Assembly: GCF_030272615.1 (NCBI RefSeq)
Contig: NC_081407.1
Location: forward strand, 144,962,897-145,026,896
Origin: Cryptomeria japonica
Lineage: Eukaryota > Streptophyta > Pinopsida > Cupressales > Cupressaceae
DNA length: 64,000 bases
Direction: 5' to 3'
Shown here: positions 46,140 to 58,624 of the stretch, one piece after another
How positions within the stretch are numbered: position 1 is the first letter of the stretch
How the letters are laid out: every line of letters begins with the position of its first letter
Made by a program: the position numbers and the translations under genes
The notes under the pieces: generated by a model
Seen by the model: the letters and a program-made list of their open reading frames with translations, nothing else
Told to the model about the DNA's origin: nothing
Database searches by the model: none

Positions 46140-46780
46140 TAGAGGCATTTGAAGTTTGAAGCTACGACGGAAATTTTTCAGAAATTATAATTTTGCAGGC
46201 AATTTTCAAATAGTGATATCTCACTCATCCGAACTCCTTTTTTCGAGCAATTTTTTTTTGTTTTGGGGTAGAATTTTGTGATCTGTATAGTGGTGTAGGA
46301 GGTTTCTGTTTTCAGATACAGGTTTTTTTGAAATCGTGAAGTCTCAATTTTTACAACTTTGGAGGCTTCGTTTGGGCTCATAAGGACTCCTTTTCAAGTG
46401 CTGTTTTTTTTTAAAGTGCATAATTTTTTGTCTACTTTCATAATCTGCCATTTGTTTGCAGTGATTTTGAGTAGAAATTGTACTTTCGGTATTTGGTCAT
46501 TTTTTGTCCTATTTGGTACTTGTATTTTGTTTGGATCTCAGTTTAGATCACTAGTAGTATTTGTTGAAGTCTCTTATATCTCATTTTGAGAAGTTGTTAA
46601 ATTAAAATTAGAAGTCCACCTTGTCTTGTTTTGCAAGTGGCCCATTGTACACGCACTAAGTATAAAGTGCCAAATCATGATTTGGGGGGGGGGGGGGGGG
46701 TTTCTTGATTGAGTAATTTGGGGGGGGTGTCTTGTGTGATTGTGCCTCTCTCTATCTTGTGTTTTTTTCTTTTTGCTACT

Positions 46781-47965
46781 ATGGGTTCTCTTAAGTTTCC
46801 TCTCTTAACTCCTCATAATTACGCTACTTGGAAAATTGATGCATGGAGTAAACTTATGGAAAAATGACTAACTCATTATATTGATGGAACTATTGTTGCT
46901 CCCGCCGATCCTATTGGTCACTTGGATTGGCTCACTAAAAATATCATGGCAATTGGTACCTTAAAAAAGTATGTATCAAAGGATCTCATTTTTAATATTG
47001 AGAAATGTACTCTAATCAAGGATGCTTGGCAAAAGTTTCAAGACTTGTATGGTCAAGTTGATGAGATTTGGGGATATCAAATTGATAGTGATCTCACCAT
47101 GTTAGATCCCAAGAACTTTGATACTATACAAGATTATGTCACTATGGCAAAAGATTTGAGGGCACAACTCAAAGATTGTGGCATTGATAAGAAGGATACT
47201 CAATTGATCTTCAACTTGATAGACAAACTTCCACAAGAATATGCAACTTTTGTTTCTAGTTTCCAAACCCATAGGATGACAATGGGTTCAAGCTACACAA
47301 TGCTGATGATGGAACAAACTAAGTTGATAAGCATGGCCATTTTTAAGACTTCTAAGTATCAAGCATTAGTGGCAAATCAAGGGAACAAAGGAAATCAAGG
47401 AAAGGACAACTCAAACAAGAAGAAATGGCAATCAAAGCCTAAGGACAAAGCATCACCTTTTCCACAACAAGGAGATTCATCCTCTTCCATGAAGGACTAT
47501 TCACCAAAGAAGGAGAGACCTACTTGTGCCTATTGTAAAACGTTTGGTCATGAGGAGCGTCGTTTCCATTCTAAGAAGATTGATGAGCTCACACATATCT
47601 TCAAAAAGCATAACATTGATTTGCCTAATGCCTACAAGAAGGATGATTCATCAACTTCCACTTCCACACATTCAAAAGGGAAAGGGAAAGCATTCATGGC
47701 TTCTACAAGTGGGAAGACTCACTCTTTTGGGACAAGAAAAGGAAAATCTCTTTGTGCTACTACAAGTCATGATTCAGAGACATGGCTTCTAGATTCAAGG
47801 GCTTCTCATCATATGGCATCTTCACATTCTATGTTCTTTACATTTGAGCCTTGCACCATGCCGCAGATTTTGATGGGCAATCATACATACATGGATGTGG
47901 TTGGGAAAGGAACTATTGCCATTGGGGATAACTCCTTCAATGATGTGTTGTGTGTACCCATTTGA
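46781..47965 (+). pseudogene. Ty1/copia gag with protease start, damaged
   Basis: The ATG at 46781 starts MGSLKFPLLTPHNYATWK, the usual copia gag N-terminus. A TGA at 46865-46867 is the only stop before 47963. A UBN2-type capsid region spans residues ~30-200. The zinc knuckle CAYCKTFGHEERRF (~residue 250) has its last Cys replaced. The protease active-site motif reads LLDSRASHHM, with the catalytic DSG turned into DSR, which should abolish activity. Near 47955 one base is lost, and the frame continues as ..HLTNNLLSIYQITHG in the next ORF. Confidence 0.9.
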
Positions 47966-49026
47966 CAAATAATCTCCTTTCCATCTATCAAATCACACAT
48001 GGCGCAACTAAGAGAATTGTGGAGTTCACACCTGATTTAGTTTTCATTAGAGACTTGGAGACTAGAGCTATCATTGCGACTGGGGTGGTTGATCATGCAT
48101 CTCGGTTATACTCCTGTTCAAATTTTGTTGATGATAATGATTTCACATATGATGATTCTTCACATGATGATCACACTTCTTGTGATGGTTTAGATTTTGA
48201 GAACTTTGGGTACTTGAACTTGGGGATTCTCACATGTGACCCCGTTCTTGAGCCTTGTGTTTCATCTCCTCCTATTGATATCACATCACCTATTGCACCT
48301 GATGATGCGGATAGTGCGACAGTTTTGCCTTCATGTGATTCAATTCAGCTAGATATTTCTTGTCTTCCACCTTCAGATTCTTGGGATGATTACTTGACAA
48401 ACATTGCAGGTTTGTTTGTGGAATTGTACGTTGCAGTTTTGGGAGACATCATTGATGATATTCATCTTCTCTTTGATGAAGATGATCCTTCTTCGATTGT
48501 TGCGAGGAAACACTTTGACCCTCTTGTTCATTCTCTACTTGATCATTCTTTCGAGGTTGATATGATTGTGGATACTTATGTACAACAGTTGGAGGAGGTC
48601 TCTTTATGTTTAGAGGAGACATGTGAGTCTTTGGACATTGTTCTACATCCTTCTCCACTAGATCTTGGAGTGCCTTTTTTAGTAGCGTGGAGCGGTTTAC
48701 CACCGTTGGAGGGGGTATCTTTCAGCATCAACATGGGGACACTTGAGCAGTTTTTAGAGATTCCATTCATCATGACTTTTTTTCATACATCTTCCCTTCA
48801 TGATTGGGGAGACTTCATGGATCCACCTTTGGTTTTGTTTCTTCCTAAGGAGAGGAATGTTGTTCGACGTTCTTGGAGCAGTTTCTTCATTCATTCTCGA
48901 GCTTCTATCATTGGTGCAGATTCTACAGTGAGGGGGGGCTTCCTTGTCTCTCTTCTTCTTCTCTCATATGGTGGGGGGGGGGACTTTTTCCTCACATTGG
49001 GTTTTGTTCCTCACATGCTTCTATGA
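47950..49026 (+). pseudogene. Protease tail fused to an acidic ORF in place of integrase/RT
   Basis: It begins with the copia segment that normally follows protease (HLTNNLLSIYQITHG, then VVDHASRLYSC). From about residue 60 it becomes a long Asp/Ser-rich sequence with no integrase, RT or RNase H motif. The frame is open for ~358 codons and needs a -1 shift relative to gag. It may be a replacement ORF typical of this non-autonomous family or decayed DNA; the open length favours the former. Confidence 0.55.
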
Positions 49027-49248
49027 GAGTTCTCTTGTATAGCTTTCATCTCTCTTTTGGGGGAGGGTTTTTTCCCATTTGGTTTTTCTCTATTTCCCCG
49101 CTTTGTGAGATATTTCATTGCATTGGTTCGCATGCATTTGCATTTGTACATGGGTACCTAACACGACCTTGTAACCGGGACCCATCTTGCATTGCTTAGT
49201 TGCATTGTAGACTTAAGTGCATTCCCCTAAGTTGCACTTAAGGGGGGG

Positions 49249-49355
49249 TGTTGGTGTAAATAACTATTCATCATGGATATTATTATACCTTACTTAAGTT
49301 TACTTAGGAAATGCATTTCATAGTAGTTTGGGTATGAGACACTTGGGTGTTTGTG
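49249..49355 (+). mobile_element. Truncated 3' LTR
   Basis: Matches 45364-45470 with few changes and stops where a new sequence starting TGTTGTAAATGATG begins (49354). Confidence 0.8.
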
Positions 49356-50335
49356 TTGTAAATGATGTTCAATTTTCAATTCAATATGCAAGATGTATTC
49401 TAATTTGTATTCTCTCTATCTATGTATTATCTATTTATATTATAAATCTGACTATCTTCTTTTGTATGGTAGGTGAGAGGAGTATTTATCGATTTCAATA
49501 TCCTCTTCACAAATATCGATTGATATATATTTGCAAGAGGGGAGGATCAAGCAGTACCTTGACCGGTCATGTCTTTTGGACATGACTGATCAAGACAATA
49601 CTTGATCACACCCTTTGATATATAACTATCAATCGGTGTTTATTTTAATCACCAGCCCGATACTAATCAGGGTCTATGTAACTTAGTGTTCAATGCCAAT
49701 CGGTATTCACGTGGCATGTTAACCGATGCCAATCAGTGTTTGTGTGGCATATTAATCAATGTCAATCGGTGTCTAAGTTGACCGATACCAATCACTAACT
49801 AATAGTTATATATCAAGCAGTGCATACTTTGCCACCCGATAACAATCCGATAATCATTATTTGTTTACTGCTGAGAAGATATCCGATATAAATCGGGATA
49901 CATGGTTAACCCGATAATCATCGGTGATCACAGTTATAATGCAAACTGATATACCATGCTATGATATGATTAACGATATTGTTCGACTAAGTAGATTGGA
50001 TATATACAAATGAGGAATGATCATCAAATGAAATAGCTTGAAGTTTTCCTGATAGTTTATCGACAGGATAACTGATTGAATGAGAGACTTCATTTATTTC
50101 TCATTCAATCATTTATCTTACCGAAGCTACCATGCATTAACACTCCCTCTTAGCTAGGTAAGATAAATGAGAACAGTATGTCAAGCATCACAATTCAAAT
50201 GATGGTTAGTATTCCTTACACAATCTAACTTTCTAGGAAATCATATCACCTAATCACATGATATGAACTATCACCTAAACACGTGATGCAAAATGTCCAT
50301 CACGTCAATCTTGTGATGACAGGATATCACCTAAG
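49356..50335. other. Unassigned host element with CCGAT-N4-ATCGG palindromes, left part
   Basis: No coding frame. Between 49657 and 49924 the word CCGAT followed four bases later by ATCGG, or a near copy, occurs at least six times, perfectly at 49883-49896 and 49911-49924. It may be the start of another LTR. The target site CTAAG (50331-50335) of the next element lies at its end. Confidence 0.45.
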
Positions 50336-51522
50336 AGTTACTATTTACTAAGTTGTCATTAATTTTATGTCCAAAGTCATCCTATATACTTCAGTCGGTT
50401 AATACTACTGGAATATTCAGTCGGTAAGTACTAAGGGTGTCGGTTACAGAAGAAAGGCTAGTCACCGAGATGAAATATACCGAGCTGTCTACCGAGTAAA
50501 GTTCCTATGTCTATCGAGCAGTAAAGAAGGTATACCGAGTTTATCTGAACCGAGTGGAAATGTGTTTACTAGATTCAATGAACCTGGACACATGTGGAAA
50601 CGTGTTACAAGATTCGAGAATAGGGAACCGTTATTTCATAGGGAATTGCACTTGAAGATTTTGTATGATTTTGAGGAAGTTTATCCAATGAAATAATTTC
50701 TATGTTTATTCATTCGATAAAACATGTTTGTATAATCAATGTATGAACAAGATCACCGCCTTAGAGAGCTATATATACAGAGTGATTTGAGTATCTAATA
50801 GAAAGAGGAAAGATGATGAGTTGAAAATGAAAATCTTGAGAGAAGTTAAGATGTGATGATTGAACAGAGATATTCAAAGGTCACCGAGAAGATTTCTCAG
50901 GAAAACAATTTAAGGGATAGAGGAAGAGGTCACCAAGTTGATCTATTAATTACCAAGGTATGCTATGAGCATGGTAATTTCATATTGACCACATAGAGTC
51001 CGCTATAACATTCCAGATGCAAAGTTGCAGATATTTTGTAAAGAGTTTGATTGATTTATTTTGAGTTATGTTAGAAACCTTTAACAGGGTAAAAGACTGT
51101 AACAAGGTCTATAAATTATAAAGCCTTTAACCAAGTACAACATTTTGTAAAAGTGTTTGTAAAATCCTTTAGCAAGGTAGATCTAAAGATCTTGATACTC
51201 CTAACAGGATAAGCTATCAGAAATAGCTAAACATGTAGCTCTAACCGAGCAACCTTTATTATTGTAGTAGTGAAGTTGTGGGTGCCATCCCCACTGCAGT
51301 TTTTCTCTCTAACCAAGAGTTTCTGCGTAACCAAAATCTTTGTGTTATGGAGTGAAATGTGTATGGATGTTATTTCTATGATCATGTTTTAGCATTATTT
51401 ATTGTGAGATCAACTATACACAATTTATGTTTATTAGTAAGATTGTTTTTTGAGGAAAAGTTTTGAAGTACTGATTCACCCCTCCCCTCTCAGTACATTA
51501 GCTTTCCTTGTTGGACCTAACA
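50336..51522 (+). mobile_element. 5' LTR of the copia-type element
   Basis: Reads AGTTACTATTTACTAAG... (T to A at base 1) and ends ..GGACCTAACA. It is rich in ACCGAG and TCGGTT words. Confidence 0.9.
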
Positions 51523-51524
51523 AT

Positions 51525-51536
51525 TGGTATCAGAGC
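51525..51536 (+). other. Primer-binding site (initiator tRNA-Met type)
   Basis: TGGTATCAGAGC lies two bases after the LTR end. Confidence 0.9.
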
Positions 51537-51584
51537 ACTACTCTTGGAAAAGGGTTTTACAGCCTAAAGAGAAAGATCCTATCA

Positions 51585-52814
51585 ATGGAAAGCTATAAAC
51601 AATCACGCAGAATTGTGAATCTCCAAGAAGAATTGGATCATGCTAATCAAGTGATTGTAGATATGCAGAGACAAATGCAAAAATCATTGAAAGTCAGAAG
51701 AAGATTGTCTGATGATTTATAGGACTCACAAGAGTTGGTGGAACAAATTGAGACTTCATCTGAGAACAACATATCAGATGAGTCTGAAGAAATGATTGTA
51801 GAATTGAAAGAAAAGAACAAAGCATTGAATGAACAACTAAAAGCAATGAGAAGGGAACATGAGTATTTCAATACACAGATGACTGAAAATCTTGATGCGT
51901 TGAGAACAGCTGAAAATAACATAAGAGATATAGAAAGAGAAAAACAGCAGCTAGAAGAAATGGTATCTGAAAAGAATGATGAAATCACAAGGATGACTGG
52001 AATTCAACATAATCTGACTGATCAATTGGGTTATGCACATCATGAAGCAACTCTAAAAGAAAATGAGAACCAAGCATTGAAACTTGAAGTATCAAGATTG
52101 ACCAATGAACTTGAAGTAGAAAAGAAGTCAAAAGAAACACTGAAGAAAAGTTATGAAGCGTCAAGAATGTTGGACGAGCAACTAAACATAAGATCACCCA
52201 ACAAATCTGCCGGACTCGGTTACAAAAGAAACAACACCACCGAGAAAGGAGAATCATCAAGAAAGGCTGGAAACAAAGATAAGTTGCAAGATAAGAAGCC
52301 TATTTGCAACTACTGTGGAAAACAAGGACATACTGCCAACATGTGCCGAATCAGAAAAGGTAAGCAATCGAATGTCACTAGGTCTGATGGTTATTGTTAC
52401 AATTACAATAAGTATGGTCACACATCTAATCAATGTAGGACAAAGTCTGTTAGCAATTATTCGAAGGCAAAATTCAAGGGGTTTTGCAAAAACTGCAATA
52501 GATATGGACACAATACCGAGAAGTGTTGGTTTAAGCAAGAAAACTATATGTGGTCCCCACACCGAGCAAATGATAGAAGCTACCGAACTCACTCAGATCT
52601 CAATCGACAATATACTGCAGTACCATGGGATTACAATACAAGGATATGGTGTGAATGCTATGGAAGGTATGGACATATAAGTGCAAACTGTATGATAAGG
52701 TTTGGAATGAACAACCGGAGATCACAGAGAAATCTTGGAATGGCATGCTTTCATTGTCATAAAGTTGGACACTTGGTTGCAGAGATCAACCAAGAGGAGA
52801 CACTGAAGAGATAA
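51585..52814 (+). pseudogene. Gag-like coiled-coil protein with five CCHC-type knuckles
   Basis: The ATG at 51585 is the first after the PBS. The frame holds 409 codons with one TAG (51720-51722). Residues ~5-200 are charged coiled coil, and the block LDEQLNIRSPNKSAGLGY is typical of the C-terminal part of SIRE-like copia gag. Knuckles start near residues 240 (CNYCGKQGHTANMC, intact), 270 (second Cys lost), 300 (CKNCNRYGHNTEKC, intact), 355 (irregular) and 387 (last Cys lost). The UBN2 capsid domain expected in full gag is missing, so this would bind nucleic acid but not build a shell on its own. Confidence 0.85.
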
Positions 52815-53433
52815 GAATAAAATTACAGAAAATTTGGAAAAAGAAGGAACATGGGTTAAATTATGAAGAAAGCACCTTACCTACCAAGTTAGGTGCATCT
52901 ACTTCTAATTAATCAATAAAGGTATGAAGGGACTGCATTTTTACAAGGTTAGATCTTAACAGTTCCTAATTTTACTCATGATCATAATTCCAAAATCTGC
53001 ATAGCTAAGATGTATTAACATTTTTGTAAATTGTATCTAGTCTTATGATTTACTAGTGAAATCAGTAAATGTAGTAAACCTGTCTAGTTGGTAAAAGCAT
53101 ATAAGGAAGTTAGTCGGTAAAGTGCAACCAAGTGCATTTAATGCATATCTTACCTAACTGCACGAAGCCCGATAAGGTAAAGGATGTATTTAAAGTTCTT
53201 TGTGCGGTCATTTTACACTTACCAGTTTTCAAAGAGCAGAGCTAAGTGAATCAAAGGCGATCAAACATCTCCAAAGAGAATTCAAGGTATTTTCACACAA
53301 TCTTAACACATTTTCAAGCGAGTTAACCGATTTATATCAGTTGAGAATATTTGCATTGTATTTACTAAGTCGAAAGCGTTTTCTGGTTAGTTGAAACCCT
53401 AAGCTATTTTGTTAGTAGAAATTCAAGTTTGAA

Positions 53434-56400
53434 ATGGCTCCCAAGATGCAGAAACCAGTTGTAGTTGAGACTATTGAGAAGCCCTCCCTTAAGTATTCCT
53501 TACCTCCCAAAGTGGCATCTGAACCCGATGAGAAAACTGCATTTTCTCTTATTCCGAATAGGGTTCTATTGGTTGAAGATGTCAGATTTTATACTAAGTG
53601 CCGTGTTGAAGAGCTAGGTCATACCGAAATTAAGGACATGTATGATGAACTATGCACCGATGGAATCATGGATAGTAGGTTTGAGCATATCAAGGTTAAG
53701 GGATTGACCGAAGCCCTAACCTATCCTCGAGTTTTCAAACCCCAATGGGTCAAATTTGCCTTGAGAAAAGTGCATGACAACTTTATGTGGTTAGAGGAAC
53801 AACCGTTCAAGATCACCAAGGAGATTATTCACATAATCACCGGATACCCTATATTCGACCATGCCTGAGCACATAAGATGATTTCACAGAAGGAACTGAT
53901 AACTTTAACCGGAGTTGAGTCTGATTGCAGAGGACTTAAGTTGAATAATGTAACGAATGCAGAACTAAAATTTGCAATTAGAGTCATCGGTTATTGTTTC
54001 TTCCAGTCGGCAAGAGAAAACAATGTACCATGTGCAGTTGTGGATTTGGCCTATAAAATTGTGAAAAAGGGTATGAAAATTGATTTATGTGAAGTATTGT
54101 TGAAGAATCTCTTTGAAAATCTCAACACAATAAGGAAACCTAAGAAGAATTACACTGCTAACACACTAAAGTTTGGGTCACTCTTAGTGTGCATGTTCTT
54201 CTATTTTCAGAAGTTCTTTCCTTCAGTCGGTAACATTGTATGGGAATTACACCGACCAATCACCCATCAGATAAATGATTTTATCAATCAGCTAGGTGAT
54301 AATTTCAATGAGATAATGGATGACTATTTTAATAAATTTCAGGAAAAGATGCATAACAGGTACAGGATCCCACCTCAGCTAGTGGAAAAATATAAAGATA
54401 CTATTTGTTTTGAAGTGGACACCGACTACTGTTATGTCAATGCAATAGAACTCAGAACTCAATCTTTACCGCCTATGGGTTATCAGATTGATTTTGATAT
54501 TACTCAACAACAAATAGATGCCTTTCTGGCACTTCCAAGGCACTCAACCAAGATCAGATATGGTACCTATGAAGAGGTAAAAGAGAAGGTAAAAATGAGC
54601 ATAGTTGTACCAAAAGCTACCAAAAAAGCCACTAAAATGATAAAAGACTTAATTGAGAAATTTGGAGAAGGTTCTACCTCCACACCTACTAAGTCAACAG
54701 GTAGGAGAGATGATCAACTTTCAATTGAGGAAGAATCTGAAGCTCAAGAAGCAGCCATCACTCTGAGCACCAAGTTGCCAAAGGGCAAAATATTGAAAAG
54801 AAAGAAACAAGATACAACTAAGGTATCACTGACTCCACCAGTTAAACGACCTAACACTAGATCATCTGCAGTGTCACCCGGTAAGAGGCAGAAAAATGTT
54901 GAATTGCCTAAAGTTACAAAGACTTATCGAAAGTCAACCAGGAGACTCATTTTGAGTAAGGAGTCAAGTGACACAAAATCTGAAGATGCACATAAATTTC
55001 AGATTGTTAAAAGCACAAAGAAAGATGTACATAGTGTTAACAATTTTTGTGCAAAATTGAAACAATATGGAGGATTCAGGTCATTCAGATATGTAAAATA
55101 TGATTCCTGGACAAAAGAAGAAAAGAGGCAAATAGAAGAGTCAATAGTATGTGAACTTCTCAAATTCCGAGTAGTTCCATTGGAAGTAACTGATTTTCTT
55201 CCAAAAGCATTATACGCTCATATTGACAACAGATGGAAATATGCTATGGACTCGGAGAAGCAGATGAGAGAAAGAGTTCTGGTACATCTCTTTCCAGACA
55301 TGTCGATAGATGATATAAGAAATCATTTGAAAAACTACCAGACAAATTTTCAAGTAGAGCAAAGGGCCTTGAAAATGATGAATGGACTTTATCTTGAAGT
55401 AGAAAAGGAAACTAAAGAAAAATGGCAAGCAATCTTCCGAATTCAGGTTGAAGAACCTCAAGGTGAAGTGGAAATAGTTGACATCACCGAGCAAGATCCT
55501 GCTTCAACTATTCAACTAGATGAGGATGTCATGGACATTGAGGCACAGGAAGAAGAAATGATAGAAGGAAATACCTATGCCAAACTGATATCCAGTGAAT
55601 CAGTCTTGGAACAGGTCAAGTCCTATCCTCCGGTAACTCAACAAGTGTCAACCGAGAAACCTCAGGACACAGAACCAGGCAAAGAGGATCAGAAGGCTAC
55701 ACAAGGTGAATCTACCTCTCAGGCCACAGGTGAGCAAACTTCTCAAGCTCCTGCAAGCACTGAAACTGTTGCCATTGAGACCCCATGCAAGAAATCACCG
55801 AAGGATACAACAGAGGCTACGGGAACTGACAACAGTGTTGCTCCCACCGAGCAACATACCGAGGAAGATCAAGCCTCCAAAGCCATTGTACTCATTCAAC
55901 CAGTGAAGGCATCATCAAAGGAGAAGAAAGAAAAGAAGCACAGTTTCAAGATAGATCTGTCAAAGCCAATTGTGTTGCCGAATGTTGACATTTCAAAACT
56001 AAAAGGGCAAGCACTTATTGAATTCGGTGAGCTTTGCAAAGCCAAAGCTGAACAGAAAAAACAGATAGCTATTTAGAAGAGGAACCGAGTACTTCAGAAG
56101 GTTAAAGCATTATTGACAGACATGCTACCTGAAGCTACCGTAAGTAAAGATGCTGCCATCCATATGCAACTGGATGAACTACTCACTCAATTGGAAACAT
56201 CAGGAGTAGAGGCATTAGAATACCTTAGCCAATTAAAAGAAAAGGAGCTAACTACCAAGCTGATTGAAGAAGTGCTGAAAGCAATTGCTATAGGTAAAGT
56301 CAAGCTTGTTGGATTCATTGCTGAGTTGTCCCCTCAACTCAAGCACATTATTTATTTATTCCAGAAATTATGTACATTTTCATTCTTTATTAAAGATATC

Positions 56401-56805
56401 AATCATAAGACCGAAGTCATTGAAAAAGAGATTACCAATCTCTCAAACAAACTGACTACCGAGCCAGATTCTATTCAGAATTTTTATAGAAAGCAAAAAA
56501 CTCTTATGGTTCAACAATTAGAACTTCGAAATGAAGAGCACAAAATAAGGATGGATATTATGACTCTTCAGACATTATTTATTCCCCATCTGTCATCAGT
56601 ACAAGAGCAGAGCAACCGAGCTACCCAACTATCCACACAAGCAGAGGGAAGCACTTTAGATGGTTGGATTTCATTGTTAGTTGATATTACAGCTCATAAT
56701 TCTTTAATGGAAAGTGTCAAAGGTGCACTTACCAATGCTCTCAATGACGCTCGTACTAAGTATAAATCTATTTATGATCAGTTGCCCCCACCGAATGGTA
56801 ACTAG
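53434..56805 (+). pseudogene. 1124-codon novel ORF replacing pol, two nonsense codons
   Basis: One reading frame runs from the ATG at 53434 to 56805 with only TGA (53866-53868) and TAG (56074-56076) inside; the three open parts are in the same frame. Residues 1-350 look globular, with FTLITGYP-like and LLVCMFFYFQKF hydrophobic stretches. Residues ~360-500 are Lys/Ser/Thr-rich and basic, residues ~500-640 are again folded, residues ~650-860 are low-complexity Glu/Thr/Pro, and the last ~230 are coiled coil. No pol motif is visible. Spacing of aromatic residues in the first 350 residues recalls the ORF at 5291-8938, which suggests a shared superfamily, but this is weak. Function unknown. Confidence 0.75.
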
Positions 56806-57061
56806 TTTTGATGTTTGTCAAAAAGGGGAAGTGTACCGAGTGTATACAGAGTTCATACTATCTACCGAGTGTACAGATGAAATTGACAAGGGGAGCATGG
56901 AACATCAGGGGCATGCAAATCAAGGTTTGTATAGCATATTGATAAGGGGAGTATGTATTTGAACAAATGTATATACTGTCATTACAGTCAAATTTTGTAA
57001 GTATATAGATTTTGTGTTATGACTTTGAAAGGAGTTTTGTCAAACATACCAAACTAATGTC

Positions 57062-57073
57062 AAAAGGGGAGAT
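57062..57073 (+). other. Polypurine tract
   Basis: AAAAGGGGAGAT sits directly before the 3' LTR start TGTTACT, as in autonomous copia elements. Confidence 0.85.
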
Positions 57074-58250
57074 TGTTACTATTTACTAAGTTGTCATTAG
57101 TTTTATGTCCAAAGTCATCTTATATACTCCAGTCGGTTAATACTACCGAAATATTTGGTTGGTAAGTACTAAGGGTGTCGGTTACAGAAGAAAGGCTAGT
57201 CATCGAGATGAAATATACCGAGCTGTCTACCGAATAAAGTTCCTATGTCTACCGAGCAGTAAAGAAGGTATATCGAGTTTATCTGAACCGAGTGGAAACG
57301 TGTTACCAGATTCAATGAACCTGGACACATGTGGAAACGTGTTACAAGATTCGAGAATAGGGAACCGTTATTTCATAGGGAATTGCACTTGAAGATTTTG
57401 TATGATTTTGAGGAAGTTTATCCAATGAAATAATTTCTATGTTTATTCATTTGATAAAACATGTTTGTATAATCGATGTATGAACAAGATCACCGCCTTA
57501 GAGAGCTATATATATAGAGTGATTTGAGTATCTAATAGAAAGAGGAAAGATGATGAGTTGAAAATGAAAATCTTGAGAGAAGTTAAGGTGTGATGATTGA
57601 ACAGAGATATTCAGAGGTCACCGAGAAGATTTCTCAGGAAAACAGTTTAAGGGACAGAGGAAGAGGTCACCGAGTTGATCTATTAATTACCAAGGTATGC
57701 TATGAGCATGGTAATTTCATATTGAGCACATAGAGTCTGCTATAACATTCTAGATGTAAAGTTGCAGATATTTTGTAAAGATTTTGATTGATTTATTTCG
57801 AGTTATGTTAGAAACCTTTAACAGGGTAAAAGACTGTAACAAGGTCTTTAAATTATAAAGCCTTTAACCAAGTACAACATTTTGTAAAAGTGTTTGTAAA
57901 ATCCTTTAGCAAGATAGATCTAAAGATCTTGATACTCCTAACAGGGTAAGCTATCATAAATAGCTAAACATGTAGCTCTAACCGAGCAACCTTTATTATT
58001 GCAGTAGTGAAGTTGTGGGTGCCATCCCCACCGCAATTTTTCTCTCTAACTTGCGTAACCAAAATCTTTGTGTTATGGAGTGAAATGTGTATGGATGTTA
58101 TTTCTATGATCATGTTTTAGCATTATTTATTATGATATCAACTATACACAATTTATGTTTATCAGTAAGATTGTTTTTTGAAGAAAAGTTTTGAAGTATT
58201 GATTCACCGCTCCCCTCTCAGTACATTAACTTTCCTTGTTGGACCTAGCA
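57074..58250 (+). mobile_element. 3' LTR of the copia-type element
   Basis: TGTTACT...CCTAGCA. It keeps the canonical TG start that the 5' copy has lost, and is followed by the CTAAG duplication. Confidence 0.9.
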
Positions 58251-58255
58251 CTAAG

Positions 58256-58624
58256 CATGTGATATCAGTATTGCCCAAACACGCAATACTTAAGGATAAT
58301 CATATGAGAAAATATTCAATTCTCATCTTTATCCAAGTTGTGGTAGGTGCACTAACATCTTAGACAAATGTTTTACCACAACATAATCATGGCACATCCA
58401 TGACCCACTAGAGATCCAACATGATAACTGGTTTGGACATTATAAGATCATCACCTTATAATGTCTACATACAAGTGTTCATTATCTTGATAGATCGTCA
58501 CCTCTTAGATATGAACCCAGGGGATAAAATCTAAAATGTCCTATCATGACAAAGAAGTTTACACATTAAACATCTTATTGATATGTAAATACAGATTACA
58601 AAGCAAATTACCTTTCTATCATAC
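58256..58624. other. Unassigned host element, right part
   Basis: Continuation of the sequence interrupted at 50335; no ORF or signal seen. Confidence 0.4.

Larger units (their letters stand above)
45364..49355 (+). mobile_element. Non-autonomous Ty1/copia element, 3' LTR truncated
   Basis: 5' LTR 45364-45852 (TGTTGGTGTAAATAAC start), tRNA-Met PBS 45853-45865, gag plus protease remnant, a second ORF without pol motifs, a G-rich PPT (49242-49248) and the first 107 bp of the 3' LTR (49249-49355). Integrase, RT and RNase H are absent. The leader holds a 124-bp tandem duplication (45909 and 46033) and a run of 17 Gs (46684-46700). Confidence 0.82.
50336..58250 (+). mobile_element. Complete non-autonomous copia-type element, TSD CTAAG
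   Basis: LTRs 50336-51522 (1187 bp) and 57074-58250 (1177 bp) are flanked by CTAAG (50331-50335 and 58251-58255). A tRNA-Met PBS and a PPT (AAAAGGGGAGAT) complete the signals. The first base of the 5' LTR is A instead of T, a mutation of the TG terminus. Inside are a short gag-like frame with zinc knuckles and a 1124-codon novel frame; protease, integrase, RT and RNase H are absent. The LTRs differ by scattered substitutions and a ~10-bp indel, so the insertion is older than the one at 17899. Confidence 0.92.

Noticed and set aside
53041-53160. Host gene promoter upstream of the 1124-codon ORF
   Set aside because: The region lies inside an element bounded by LTRs and TSD; expression is more simply explained by the LTR.
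55210-55494. 94-aa antisense ORF in the large copia-borne frame
   Set aside because: Antisense shadow of an A/G-rich coding region.
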